Positions 1 through 5,563 of a DNA stretch of 5,563 nt are shown here, piece after piece. The DNA comes from Spirochaetaceae bacterium (lineage in GTDB: Bacteria; Spirochaetota; Spirochaetia; B11-G9): contig DAOVSY010000207.1 in the NCBI GenBank assembly GCA_030633365.1, forward strand, positions 1 through 5,563, written 5' to 3'. Both the position numbers and the translations under genes were made by a program. The stretch's first letter is position 1, and each line of letters opens with the position of its first letter. A model generated the notes under the pieces. The model did not search any database. It saw only the letters and a program-made list of their open reading frames with translations, and had not been told where the DNA came from.

Positions 1-787
1 AAACAATAAGAATTGGTAGAAGAACAATTATACTGGCCGCTGAAAGTGCATGATATGCAACCTCAAAAGAGGTTTGAAAATCGTACAAACCAACCATAGC
101 CGTTCTTGCATGATTTGCAGACAGCAGTGTTACAGCAAATAGAAATTCATTCCACGTATATACAAGAATTAAAAGAAATGCCACAAAAAGTCCCGGTAAT
201 GAGAGTGGTATAAGAACATGCCAGAGTACCTGTACTGAATTACAGCCGTCAATCTTTGCTGCTTCCTCCAGATCAATTGGTATGGCATCAAAAAAATTTT
301 TAAGTATTAAAAGCCCGAATGGCAGTTCAAATCCTACATAAACCAACACCATAATAAGATGGGTACTTAATATCCCAAGTTGACTGCCCAGCTTATAGTA
401 GGAAACAAGATTTGTTACTCCTGGAATCATCATTAACCCCAGTATTCCCAATTGAAGCACCCGGCTTCCCTTGAATTTGAATCGGGAAAACCCATAGGCA
501 GCAAAAGCTGCAAATATTACTGTAAGGATGGTAGATACAAAAGCATTTATAGCAGAATTAGGCATGTAGAGAGGAATCAGGTCACTTTGGAAAACCTTAA
601 GATAGCCCTCAATAGTCCACTCCGGCGGAAAAAACCGTGGAGGTAATACCATTACATCTGTTTTTGTTTTAAAAGATGTCATAAGAGAAAGAGCTACTGG
701 AAACAGCATTATAAGACAAAAGAATATCAGTAATCCATGTGTAACAATTTCATCCCTGATTATCTGTGATTTAGATCTGATTAACAT
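1..787 (-). CDS. Carbohydrate-type ABC transporter permease, MalG-like (C-terminus cut by window edge)
   Basis: This is an inner-membrane permease subunit of a family-1 sugar-type ABC importer. I translated 262 codons from the ATG at 785-787, and the frame is still open at base 1. MalG-type proteins are usually about 275-280 residues, so roughly 15-20 C-terminal residues should lie outside the window. Hydrophobic segments are visible near residues 17-37, 82-100, 111-128, 141-162, 196-215 and 249-262. The cytoplasmic EAA loop that contacts the ATPase is clear at about 174-198 (EEAAKIDG, then IPLSLP), followed by YTWNEFLFA at 210-218, typical of MalG relatives. The start follows a modest GCAGG ribosome-binding sequence and lies 19 bp after the upstream permease stop, so the two are surely co-transcribed. 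The substrate cannot be read from a permease. The family call is very secure. Confidence 0.95.
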   Translation of the reverse strand, partial: MLIRSKSQIIRDEIVTHGLLIFFCLIMLFPVALSLMTSFKTKTDVMVLPPRFFPPEWTIEGYLKVFQSDLIPLYMPNSAINAFVSTILTVIFAAFAAYGFSRFKFKGSRVLQLGILGLMMIPGVTNLVSYYKLGSQLGILSTHLIMVLVYVGFELPFGLLILKNFFDAIPIDLEEAAKIDGCNSVQVLWHVLIPLSLPGLFVAFLLILVYTWNEFLFAVTLLSANHARTAMVGLYDFQTSFEVAYHALSAASIIVLLPILIV

Positions 788-806
788 AATTTACCTGCCC
801 CCGTTC

Positions 807-1670
807 CTAGGAATCTCTAAGCAGTCGAATATAAACTGCTCCAAGAGTAATATTTATTAGAAACATCATAACTGAAAGTGCTGCTGCATCGCCAAATCTT
901 CCAAACTGCCAGGCTGTCCTGTACAGTAAAACTGCTTCGGTCATTGTTGCGGCTCCGGGTCCTCCCTGAGTTGTGGCAAGGATCAGACCCAATGCATTAA
1001 TTCCACGAATAGTGGTCATAATAGAAGCAAGAAGTACAGTGGGTCTGATAATGACCCATGTAATTTTCCAGAACATCTGACTTCTGGTGGCTCCGTCCAG
1101 GGCAGCGGATTCGAAAAGTTCTTTTGGTACTGTCTGTAAAGCACCCAGAAAAAGTAAAGCTGTAAATGCCAGCTGTTTCCAGACAGAAGCTGCGATAACA
1201 ACTGCCATGGCTCCCCCGGGACGGGAGAGTATCGAAAAATTATTGATATATGGATTAAGAAAGACCTGAACCAGTCCAAAGGACTGCTGAAACATCCATC
1301 TCCACATTGTACCGCCGACTACCTCAGACAGAACCATTGGAATAAAAATAATTGTCATATAAAATGATGTAAATTTACTGCATCGGTTTAAAAGAAGAGC
1401 CAGTATAAGTCCGATACCTATACATGCAATCAGGAAAGAAAAAGTAAAAACACCTGTCCTGACCAGGGATTCATAAAAGTCTGAATTATTTAGAAGTCTG
1501 ACAAAATTTTTCAAGCCTACAAATGTATATTTGCCACCCTTGATACTTCCAAAACTCAAATACCATGAATAGAATGCAGGATAAACCTGAATAATGAGTA
1601 GAAATATTATGGATGGGCTGATAAGCCAGAAAAAGTTTTTTCGATTCATAAAGGTGTTTGATACCTTCAT
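807..1670 (-). CDS. Carbohydrate-type ABC transporter permease, MalF-like
   Basis: This is the second inner-membrane permease of the same importer, expected to form a heterodimer with the MalG-like subunit. It has 287 residues and is complete. It is of the short six-helix type (as in MsmF/UgpA), without the large periplasmic insertion of E. coli MalF. Hydrophobic segments lie near residues 13-38, 72-95, 102-122, 152-178, 206-230 and 261-283. The VGLKNF motif at 51-56 is typical of the N-terminal region. The EAA loop is at about 187-210 (ESAALDGA, then ITWVIIRP), and the TQGGPGAATMTEA stretch at 234-246 is a hallmark of this subfamily. The ATG is preceded by AGGAGT at a short spacing, which fixes the start. 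It lies 67 bp downstream of the binding-protein gene, behind a terminator-like hairpin. Confidence 0.96.
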   Translation of the reverse strand: MKVSNTFMNRKNFFWLISPSIIFLLIIQVYPAFYSWYLSFGSIKGGKYTFVGLKNFVRLLNNSDFYESLVRTGVFTFSFLIACIGIGLILALLLNRCSKFTSFYMTIIFIPMVLSEVVGGTMWRWMFQQSFGLVQVFLNPYINNFSILSRPGGAMAVVIAASVWKQLAFTALLFLGALQTVPKELFESAALDGATRSQMFWKITWVIIRPTVLLASIMTTIRGINALGLILATTQGGPGAATMTEAVLLYRTAWQFGRFGDAAALSVMMFLINITLGAVYIRLLRDS

Positions 1671-1692
1671 AGTTACTCCTGATTTATTTATT

Positions 1693-1721
1693 AAAAAACG
1701 GGCTGGAAGAACTCCAGCCCG
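1693..1721 (-). terminator. Intrinsic terminator-like hairpin between binding-protein and permease genes
   Basis: A perfect 9-bp GC-rich inverted repeat (CGGGCTGGA at 1699-1707 with TCCAGCCCG at 1713-1721) closes a 5-base loop. On the minus strand it is followed directly by TTTTTT (1698-1693). This is the textbook shape of a rho-independent terminator. It starts 16 bp after the binding-protein stop and ends 22 bp before the permease start. Because the permeases have no obvious promoter in the short remaining gap, I read it as a partial terminator or 3'-end stabiliser that lowers permease expression relative to the binding protein, a known arrangement in ABC-importer operons. Confidence 0.88.
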
Positions 1722-1737
1722 ATATTACATATGAAAA

Positions 1738-3045
1738 TTACATAGCGTTCATTTCATCCTGAGCCTTTTTAAGAACCTTCATAATATCCTTGGAAGTATC
1801 ATGTACCAGTTCAATTGCAATATCAACAAATTTCAAAGTTGCTTCATCGTAGTTGTTAATCGGTTCCATTGGCTGTGCATATGCAGCCATGTATTCAACA
1901 ACCTTGCTCCAGTATACACTCTCCGAATATCTTGGATCATCAGCAGCTTCTATAATTGTAGGAACACCACCCCATGCAAAAGCTATATCCGCATTTACCT
2001 GAGTTTTCATCATGAAGTCTATATAGGCCTGTGCACCCTTTATATTTTTACTTCCTTTTGGAACAGCCCAGCAAACACCATCAAGAACAGTTACAGGCTT
2101 GCTGCCCGGAGCTGTTAAATAAGATGAAAGAACAATATCACCTGCTTTAATAGCTTCTAATGTAGATGCTGATTTAAAGTCATAAACTGCACCGGAAGGT
2201 GCTTTTAACGGACTTAACCATACGTAGGACCATGATCCTGCAACAAATGCACCTGCATCACCATTCATAAATGGAATTTCATTATCAAATCCCGGAGAAA
2301 GAATTACTTCAGGTGCATATCCCTTCTGAATCAGCTCTCTGGTATATTCAATAGCTTTAACTGTAGCATCATTTGCCCAGGCTATTTTACCATTTGAATC
2401 TGCAAAACGACCACCAAATGTTCTTATTAGAGGCCACCACCAATTCTGTAAACCTGCCTGATCGGAAGCCTTACCTGTAATAGCAAACATACCTTTTGCT
2501 TTAAGTCTTGGTCCGGCAGCAAGAATATCATCGGTCGTCATTGGAGGACCATCAGGGTAAGCAGCAGTATATACATAGGTAAGAGTAGATCTGGTATTAA
2601 AAGGAACAGCATAAATTTTACCGTCAGGGCCTCTTCCGGCATCAATAGCAGCTTTACTTGCACCGGAATACCATGAAGCGGATTCAACATAATCAGTTAT
2701 ATCCTCTAAACCTTCATTATCGATATGAAAAAGGAGTTTTGTAACTTTAATCTGCGCAATATCAGGAACATCACCACCTGCCTGAACGGCAAGATTTACC
2801 TTTGCACTGATTTCCTTATAGGGAGTTGTAACCATAATAAGCTCTCTTCCCATCTCCGCTTCAATCCCTTCTACAGCCTTGGCAAAGTTTTCATCCAAAT
2901 TGGTCTGGGGAGCTTTAATATTAATCTCAGTCCAGACAGTTACCGGACCCATCTCATCCGGTTCTTCAGTTCCACCTGCTGCAAATATAAATGCAGGCAT
3001 TATAAGCAGAACTATAAGTGCTACCAATACATGTTTCTTCTTCAT
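1738..3045 (-). CDS. Extracellular solute-binding protein, family 1 (SBP_bac_1), of a sugar-type ABC importer
   Basis: This is the periplasmic receptor that captures the ligand and delivers it to the two permeases encoded downstream. It has 435 residues, normal for the family. An export signal is plain: KKK at 2-4, hydrophobic core 6-21, then FAAGG at 21-25 with probable signal-peptidase I cleavage around A22/A23. There is no lipobox cysteine, so it should be a free periplasmic protein. Family-typical stretches are GGDVPDIAQI (90-99), DGKIYAVPFN (141-150), NGDAGAFVAGSW (261-272) and LDGVCWAVPKGSKN (321-334). Aromatic clusters (W202-204, W272, Y274, W276) could stack on a sugar ring. A longer frame reaches 3105, but AGGAGG lies 8 bases before the ATG at 3045 and the signal peptide begins there, so I chose 3045. 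The ligand is unknown; sugars are commonest, but other polar solutes occur in this family. Confidence 0.95.
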   Translation of the reverse strand: MKKKHVLVALIVLLIMPAFIFAAGGTEEPDEMGPVTVWTEINIKAPQTNLDENFAKAVEGIEAEMGRELIMVTTPYKEISAKVNLAVQAGGDVPDIAQIKVTKLLFHIDNEGLEDITDYVESASWYSGASKAAIDAGRGPDGKIYAVPFNTRSTLTYVYTAAYPDGPPMTTDDILAAGPRLKAKGMFAITGKASDQAGLQNWWWPLIRTFGGRFADSNGKIAWANDATVKAIEYTRELIQKGYAPEVILSPGFDNEIPFMNGDAGAFVAGSWSYVWLSPLKAPSGAVYDFKSASTLEAIKAGDIVLSSYLTAPGSKPVTVLDGVCWAVPKGSKNIKGAQAYIDFMMKTQVNADIAFAWGGVPTIIEAADDPRYSESVYWSKVVEYMAAYAQPMEPINNYDEATLKFVDIAIELVHDTSKDIMKVLKKAQDEMNAM

Positions 3046-3053
3046 CCAATCTT

Positions 3054-3059
3054 CCTCCT
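3054..3059 (-). promoter_or_regulatory. Ribosome-binding site deciding the binding-protein start
   Basis: AGGAGG on the minus strand is a perfect Shine-Dalgarno core, 8 bases before the ATG at 3045. It rules against the upstream in-frame ATG at 3105, which has no such sequence and coincides with the predicted -10 element. Confidence 0.9.
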
Positions 3060-3104
3060 GAAAATTTTTAAAAATACAAGCTAACTCATATAGATGTATA
3101 GACA

Positions 3105-3133
3105 ACTTTATGATAGAATACTCATATTGTCAA
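3105..3133 (-). promoter_or_regulatory. Probable sigma70-type promoter of the ABC importer operon
   Basis: On the minus strand a perfect TTGACA (3133-3128) is separated by exactly 17 bases from TAAAGT (3110-3105), which matches the TATAAT consensus at 4 of 6 positions. Initiation would fall near 3098, leaving a leader of about 53 bases before the binding-protein ATG. The position upstream of the first gene of the operon fits. This is a visual prediction; the region is AT-rich, so chance matches are possible, but the consensus -35 and ideal spacing make it a good candidate. Confidence 0.62.
3111..3119 (+). promoter_or_regulatory. Possible extended -10 promoter for the reductase-like gene pair
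   Basis: TGATAGAAT has the TGn extension plus a hexamer matching TATAAT at 5 of 6 positions. No good -35 is visible at the right distance, which extended -10 promoters tolerate. Initiation would be near 3126, giving a leader of about 53 bases. An alternative rightward reading is TTGTCA (3127-3132) with TATGTT (3151-3156) at 18-base spacing, which is poorer at the -10. The element lies inside the spacer of the leftward promoter. Confidence 0.4.
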
Positions 3134-3166
3134 GAATTATATTTAGTTTTTATGTTAATATTTTTT

Positions 3167-3172
3167 AGGGAG
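3167..3172 (+). promoter_or_regulatory. Ribosome-binding site deciding the first reductase-like start
   Basis: AGGGAG stands 6 bases before the ATG at 3179. The upstream in-frame ATG at 3110 has no Shine-Dalgarno sequence and would lie within the divergent promoter region, so 3179 is the start I annotate. Confidence 0.85.
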
Positions 3173-3178
3173 ATAATT

Positions 3179-4294
3179 ATGTCAATAAAACATTCCAGAA
3201 TTTATTATAATGAGAGCCTTATTGAGGTGAAAATTCCATTTACAGTCGGAATGAAGGAATTTTTTAAAGATGGAAACTTTCCCCTTATAACAGATCCACT
3301 TAAAATAAAAGAAACTGCCATTATAGGAATGTTCATATTAAGACCTGGAAAAGATAGATGGACTACTCCAATTATAAAAGAAGACGGAACTATTTCAATT
3401 TATGATGTTAAACACTGGATATACAATATTGATGGTTTAAGCGGTGGAGGTGTTATTGCAAATGGGAATTTAATGGATGGATATCGCCTGGCAATGCAGT
3501 ATGCCATTACAGATGCAGTTATTATGGGTAGTAGTACAATTATTAATGATGGCACTCCACAAGAAGATGGAAGTCCAGGTTATATGTGGCTGCCCCAGAA
3601 TTGTGCAGAATGGTCTCACTTAAAATCTGCTGATCCTGAAATGATAAACAGATTTAGAGAACAAAGAAAACTAATGCAGGAGCTAGGCTATGCATCCAAC
3701 AGAGATTATCCGGCTCAGATAGCAGTAAGTAGAAGTGGTAGCAGAACAGACCCGGATATATTGTCTGCTTCCATATTCCACGAAAAGTTACCCGACGGTT
3801 CTCCTATTGAATCATATATTGTTACCAGTAAAACAGGAGCTGGTAAAATACGAAAAAGAGCTGTTGACTATAACCTGGAACATAGAATAGATGATATTTT
3901 AATAGTTCTTTCACCTGACAATAATCCTGATGATATAGAACTATCAAAACTCCCTGGCATTCTGTTCAAGGAATACAATATAATTCTTGCTAACCATGAT
4001 GGCGGTAAAAAAGTTCTTCAAGCCTTTTGTAAGGCAGGGATAATTGATCAGTTTAATTTTACCTTTGCCAGAAAGCCATCACTTCTTGATGCAGTTAAAA
4101 ACAGTCTGGAAATTGATGAAAAAACTAAACAAATGGTACTTAATAATTTCCATACACGGAGTATTAATTTTTTTGATACTAAAAATGGAAGTATACCTGA
4201 AAGTTTCCCTGTTGCAGAGATAATTGTGGATGAACAGGATGAGGCTGTTGTAGTCGTTTTGGATACAAGGAAAATAAAAAATTTCAAGGACTAA
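3179..4294 (+). CDS. Divergent RibD C-terminal-like (DHFR-fold) reductase homologue, first of a pair
   Basis: This 371-residue protein has no signal peptide or membrane segment and is probably cytoplasmic. I assign it to the RibD_C/dihydrofolate-reductase-like fold from pattern similarity: a first strand TAIIGMFIL (46-54), then YRLAMQYAITDAVIMGSSTI (102-121), matching the family helix and strand 'LR..aDAvlvGsgT', then PAQIAVSRSGS (178-188), and IILANHDGGKKVLQAFCKAG (267-286) with GIIDQF, matching the '.EGG..l...l..gLvDE.' region. Departures from the family are a missing SxDG motif (ILRPGKD instead), HDGG rather than EGG, an extra stretch of roughly 50 residues at about 128-177, and an added C-terminal segment after about 300. 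Classical RibD_C proteins are about 220-250 residues. No deaminase domain is present and no riboflavin genes are nearby, so riboflavin synthesis is unlikely. It probably binds a nicotinamide cofactor or a pteridine/pyrimidine-like ligand, but its activity is unknown. Confidence 0.72.
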   Translation: MSIKHSRIYYNESLIEVKIPFTVGMKEFFKDGNFPLITDPLKIKETAIIGMFILRPGKDRWTTPIIKEDGTISIYDVKHWIYNIDGLSGGGVIANGNLMDGYRLAMQYAITDAVIMGSSTIINDGTPQEDGSPGYMWLPQNCAEWSHLKSADPEMINRFREQRKLMQELGYASNRDYPAQIAVSRSGSRTDPDILSASIFHEKLPDGSPIESYIVTSKTGAGKIRKRAVDYNLEHRIDDILIVLSPDNNPDDIELSKLPGILFKEYNIILANHDGGKKVLQAFCKAGIIDQFNFTFARKPSLLDAVKNSLEIDEKTKQMVLNNFHTRSINFFDTKNGSIPESFPVAEIIVDEQDEAVVVVLDTRKIKNFKD

Positions 4295-4296
4295 TT

Positions 4297-5220
4297 ATGA
4301 ATGAACATTATACACTTTCTTTTCCTTCGGACAAAATTAAATTAACTAAGATTTATCAGAGTAAGGATCCTGAACTTTTAACTGGATTTTCCTATAGCAA
4401 TACTAAAATAAAGGAAGTATACGGTAAATTCTCTTTTCCAGAACTTCCAAAGAACAGAACTTATACTTTGGGTTCATTTGTTCAGTCTATTGATGGGAAA
4501 ATTGCCTTCCCTGAATCTCCTGACGGAACTCTTGTTGCAAAGGCCAATGCAAAGGATCCAAATGGAGCTCTTGCAGACTACTGGGTACTCAACCTTCTGC
4601 GTACAGTTAGCGATGCTGTACTTATGGGAAGTAAAACTATATTAAGAGAGCCTGAACTAACAGGTCATATTTTTGATCCTGATCTTGTCGAATCAAGAAT
4701 TAAAGCAGATAAACCTGCAGTACCTCTTCATATTATTGTGACAGGGAGTGGAAATAATTTTCCAGTAAATCATAAAATACTTAAGGATAAAAATATTCCA
4801 GTCCTTATTGTTACAACTGAACAAGGAAAAAACATACTGGAAAAATCTCTTGATTCAAATTTTATTGATCTTAATAATTCAAAAGGCTTCTGCCTGACTG
4901 ATAATATTAAAGCAGTTATTTCAATTGGGAAAAACAGAAGTATAGATCTACCTGAACTTTTAACATTTCTAAAAAAATATGGAATAGATACAATAATGAT
5001 TGAAAGTCCACAATTTTTAGTATCTCTTATGCAGGAAGGTTTACTGGATGAACTGTACTTAAATACCTCTTCAATTTTTATTGGAGGGGAGGCTCTTTCA
5101 GTTGGTCAGAATATGCCATCATTTACTTTTAAGAATCACCCTTCGGGAAGGGTGATATCAATTCATACTCACAGTGATTATTTTTTCTATATTCGATACA
5201 GGATGGAATATAAAAATTAA
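4297..5220 (+). CDS. RibD C-terminal domain (DHFR-like) reductase family protein, second of a pair
   Basis: This is a 307-residue probable NAD(P)H-dependent cytoplasmic reductase of the RibD_C family, substrate unknown. After a roughly 55-residue N-terminal extension of unclear role, the domain spans about 56-303: GSFVQSIDGKIAF (59-71, the SxDGK motif), LLRTVSDAVLMGSKTI (100-115), LHIIVTGSG (144-152), IPVLIVTT (167-174), IDTIMIESPQFL (230-241), then GLLDELYLNTSSIFIGG (248-264), and the terminal YFFYIRYRM (295-303). The usual EGG nucleotide-loop motif reads ESP at 236-238, a notable loss of both glycines. The ATG follows AAGGA at a 6-base spacing and only 2 bases after the previous stop, so translation is tightly coupled to its partner. 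Its 3' end overlaps the convergent hydrolase gene by 4 bp. The family is clear; the specific reaction is not. Confidence 0.85.
   Translation: MNEHYTLSFPSDKIKLTKIYQSKDPELLTGFSYSNTKIKEVYGKFSFPELPKNRTYTLGSFVQSIDGKIAFPESPDGTLVAKANAKDPNGALADYWVLNLLRTVSDAVLMGSKTILREPELTGHIFDPDLVESRIKADKPAVPLHIIVTGSGNNFPVNHKILKDKNIPVLIVTTEQGKNILEKSLDSNFIDLNNSKGFCLTDNIKAVISIGKNRSIDLPELLTFLKKYGIDTIMIESPQFLVSLMQEGLLDELYLNTSSIFIGGEALSVGQNMPSFTFKNHPSGRVISIHTHSDYFFYIRYRMEYKN
5135..5156. repeat. Perfect 9-bp inverted repeat (stem-loop) inside the second reductase gene
   Basis: ATCACCCTT (5135-5143) and AAGGGTGAT (5148-5156) pair perfectly around a 4-base CGGG loop. On the plus strand it is not followed by a T-run. On the minus strand it lies 61-82 bases past the M20 hydrolase stop and is followed by TCTT, a weak U-tract. 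It may therefore act as a terminator for the convergent gene, embedded antisense in coding sequence, or be a chance result of the codons for NHPSGRVIS. Confidence 0.5.
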
Positions 5221-5563
5221 TTACTGTTTAAGCTTGCAGCAAGTCCTGCATAAAATGCAGTAGCTGTAAGCAGGTCATCAATAACCACATGCTCATTTGC
5301 CAAATGACACAAAGCCATCTCCCCTGGTCCGAAACCAATTGTAGGAAAATTATTTTTTCCCATAGTATAGTTTCCATTCGTACTGAACCCCCAGATTGTA
5401 ACTACCGGATCTTTTTTAAAAAGTTCTTTATAAGCAATTACTCCTGCCTGTATTAATGGGTGAGACTCATCTACAACCCATGCAGGGAAGTATTCTTCAC
5501 CACTAATATCGTTACCTTTGTAGCCCTTGTCATTCCAGACTGCATATTCAAATTTACATTTAT
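5217..5563 (-). CDS. M20-family metallohydrolase, YgeY-like (C-terminal part only)
   Basis: The window holds the last 114 codons and the stop; the gene enters from the right edge. It is the C-terminal part of a zinc-dependent M20 amidohydrolase/peptidase, the group that includes ArgE, DapE and YgeY. Visible hallmarks, numbered from the first complete codon, are EEYFPAWVV (22-30), an ESHPLI segment (32-37), WGFSTNGNYTMG (57-68), FPTIGFGPG (72-80) and ALCHLANEHV (83-92). In this family the histidine (H86) is expected to be a metal ligand at the C-terminal edge of the catalytic domain. The FSTNG plus IGFGPG combination points to the YgeY group rather than to DapE or ArgE, from memory of the family rather than a search. 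It is convergent with the reductase pair and overlaps it by 4 bp. The substrate is unknown; YgeY relatives are linked to amide and purine-type catabolism clusters. Confidence 0.88.
   Translation of the reverse strand, partial: KCKFEYAVWNDKGYKGNDISGEEYFPAWVVDESHPLIQAGVIAYKELFKKDPVVTIWGFSTNGNYTMGKNNFPTIGFGPGEMALCHLANEHVVIDDLLTATAFYAGLAASLNSN

Noticed and set aside
452..646. 64-codon plus-strand open frame
   Set aside because: It lies entirely antisense to the well-supported MalG-like gene, with no ribosome-binding site or recognisable protein features.
3061..3076. AT-only inverted repeat AAAATTTTTAAAAAT in the importer leader
   Set aside because: The pairing is A/T only and too weak to be called an RNA switch or terminator; it is expected by chance in this AT-rich gap.
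2725..3084. 119-codon plus-strand open frame opposite the binding-protein gene
   Set aside because: It is a shadow of the binding-protein coding sequence; its composition (rich in N, C, Y, F) is typical of antisense translation of AT-rich genes.
3046..3105. In-frame N-terminal extension of the binding protein to an ATG at 3105
   Set aside because: No ribosome-binding site precedes 3105, the codon overlaps the predicted -10, and the signal peptide with a perfect AGGAGG begins at 3045.
3110..3178. In-frame extension of the first reductase-like gene to an ATG at 3110
   Set aside because: There is no Shine-Dalgarno sequence before it, it lies in the promoter region, and AGGGAG clearly serves the ATG at 3179.
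4048..4287. 79-codon minus-strand open frame with a serine/threonine-rich start
   Set aside because: It is antisense to the first reductase-like gene, has no ribosome-binding site and no independent support.
3179..5220. Riboflavin biosynthesis genes (ribD)
   Set aside because: No zinc deaminase domain, no ribE/ribBA/ribH neighbours and no FMN-riboswitch-like leader are visible, and conserved reductase motifs are altered in both proteins.

Overview
The window looks like part of a low-GC bacterial chromosome, probably from a Gram-negative. The solute-binding protein has an export signal ending in FAAGG with no lipobox cysteine, a style I associate with spirochaetes (Treponema/Spirochaeta relatives). 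That taxonomic guess is weak and rests on protein style only. I see no insertion sequence, CRISPR array, tRNA or rRNA.

Left half, minus strand (1-3045): a classic family-1 (carbohydrate-type) ABC importer operon in the order solute-binding protein, MalF-like permease, MalG-like permease. The last gene runs off the left edge. A strong intrinsic-terminator-like hairpin (1693-1721) sits between the binding-protein gene and the two permease genes, which would favour high binding-protein and low permease expression. No ATPase gene is present, so the importer may use an ATPase encoded beyond the left edge or elsewhere.

Middle (3046-3178): a 133-bp divergent intergenic region. It can be read as two overlapping back-to-back promoters, one for the importer and one for the rightward genes. 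Good Shine-Dalgarno sequences on both sides place both starts inside the longest open frames (3045 minus, 3179 plus).

Right half, plus strand (3179-5220): two genes 2 bp apart, both resembling the C-terminal reductase domain of RibD (dihydrofolate-reductase-like fold). Neither has a deaminase domain or a riboflavin-gene neighbour. Each departs from a different part of the family consensus: the first lacks the SxDGK strand motif but keeps a GG in the later nucleotide-loop position, while the second keeps SIDGK but reads ESP where EGG is usual. This suggests a co-evolved, possibly heteromeric, pair with a non-riboflavin role, and is the most interesting part of the window.

Right edge, minus strand (5217-5563): the C-terminal 114 residues of an M20-family metallohydrolase resembling the YgeY group. 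Its stop codon overlaps that of the second reductase gene by 4 bp. A possible reading of the whole is a locus that imports a small, perhaps sugar- or N-heterocycle-containing compound, reduces it and hydrolyses it. Only the individual family assignments are well supported; the joint pathway is inference.
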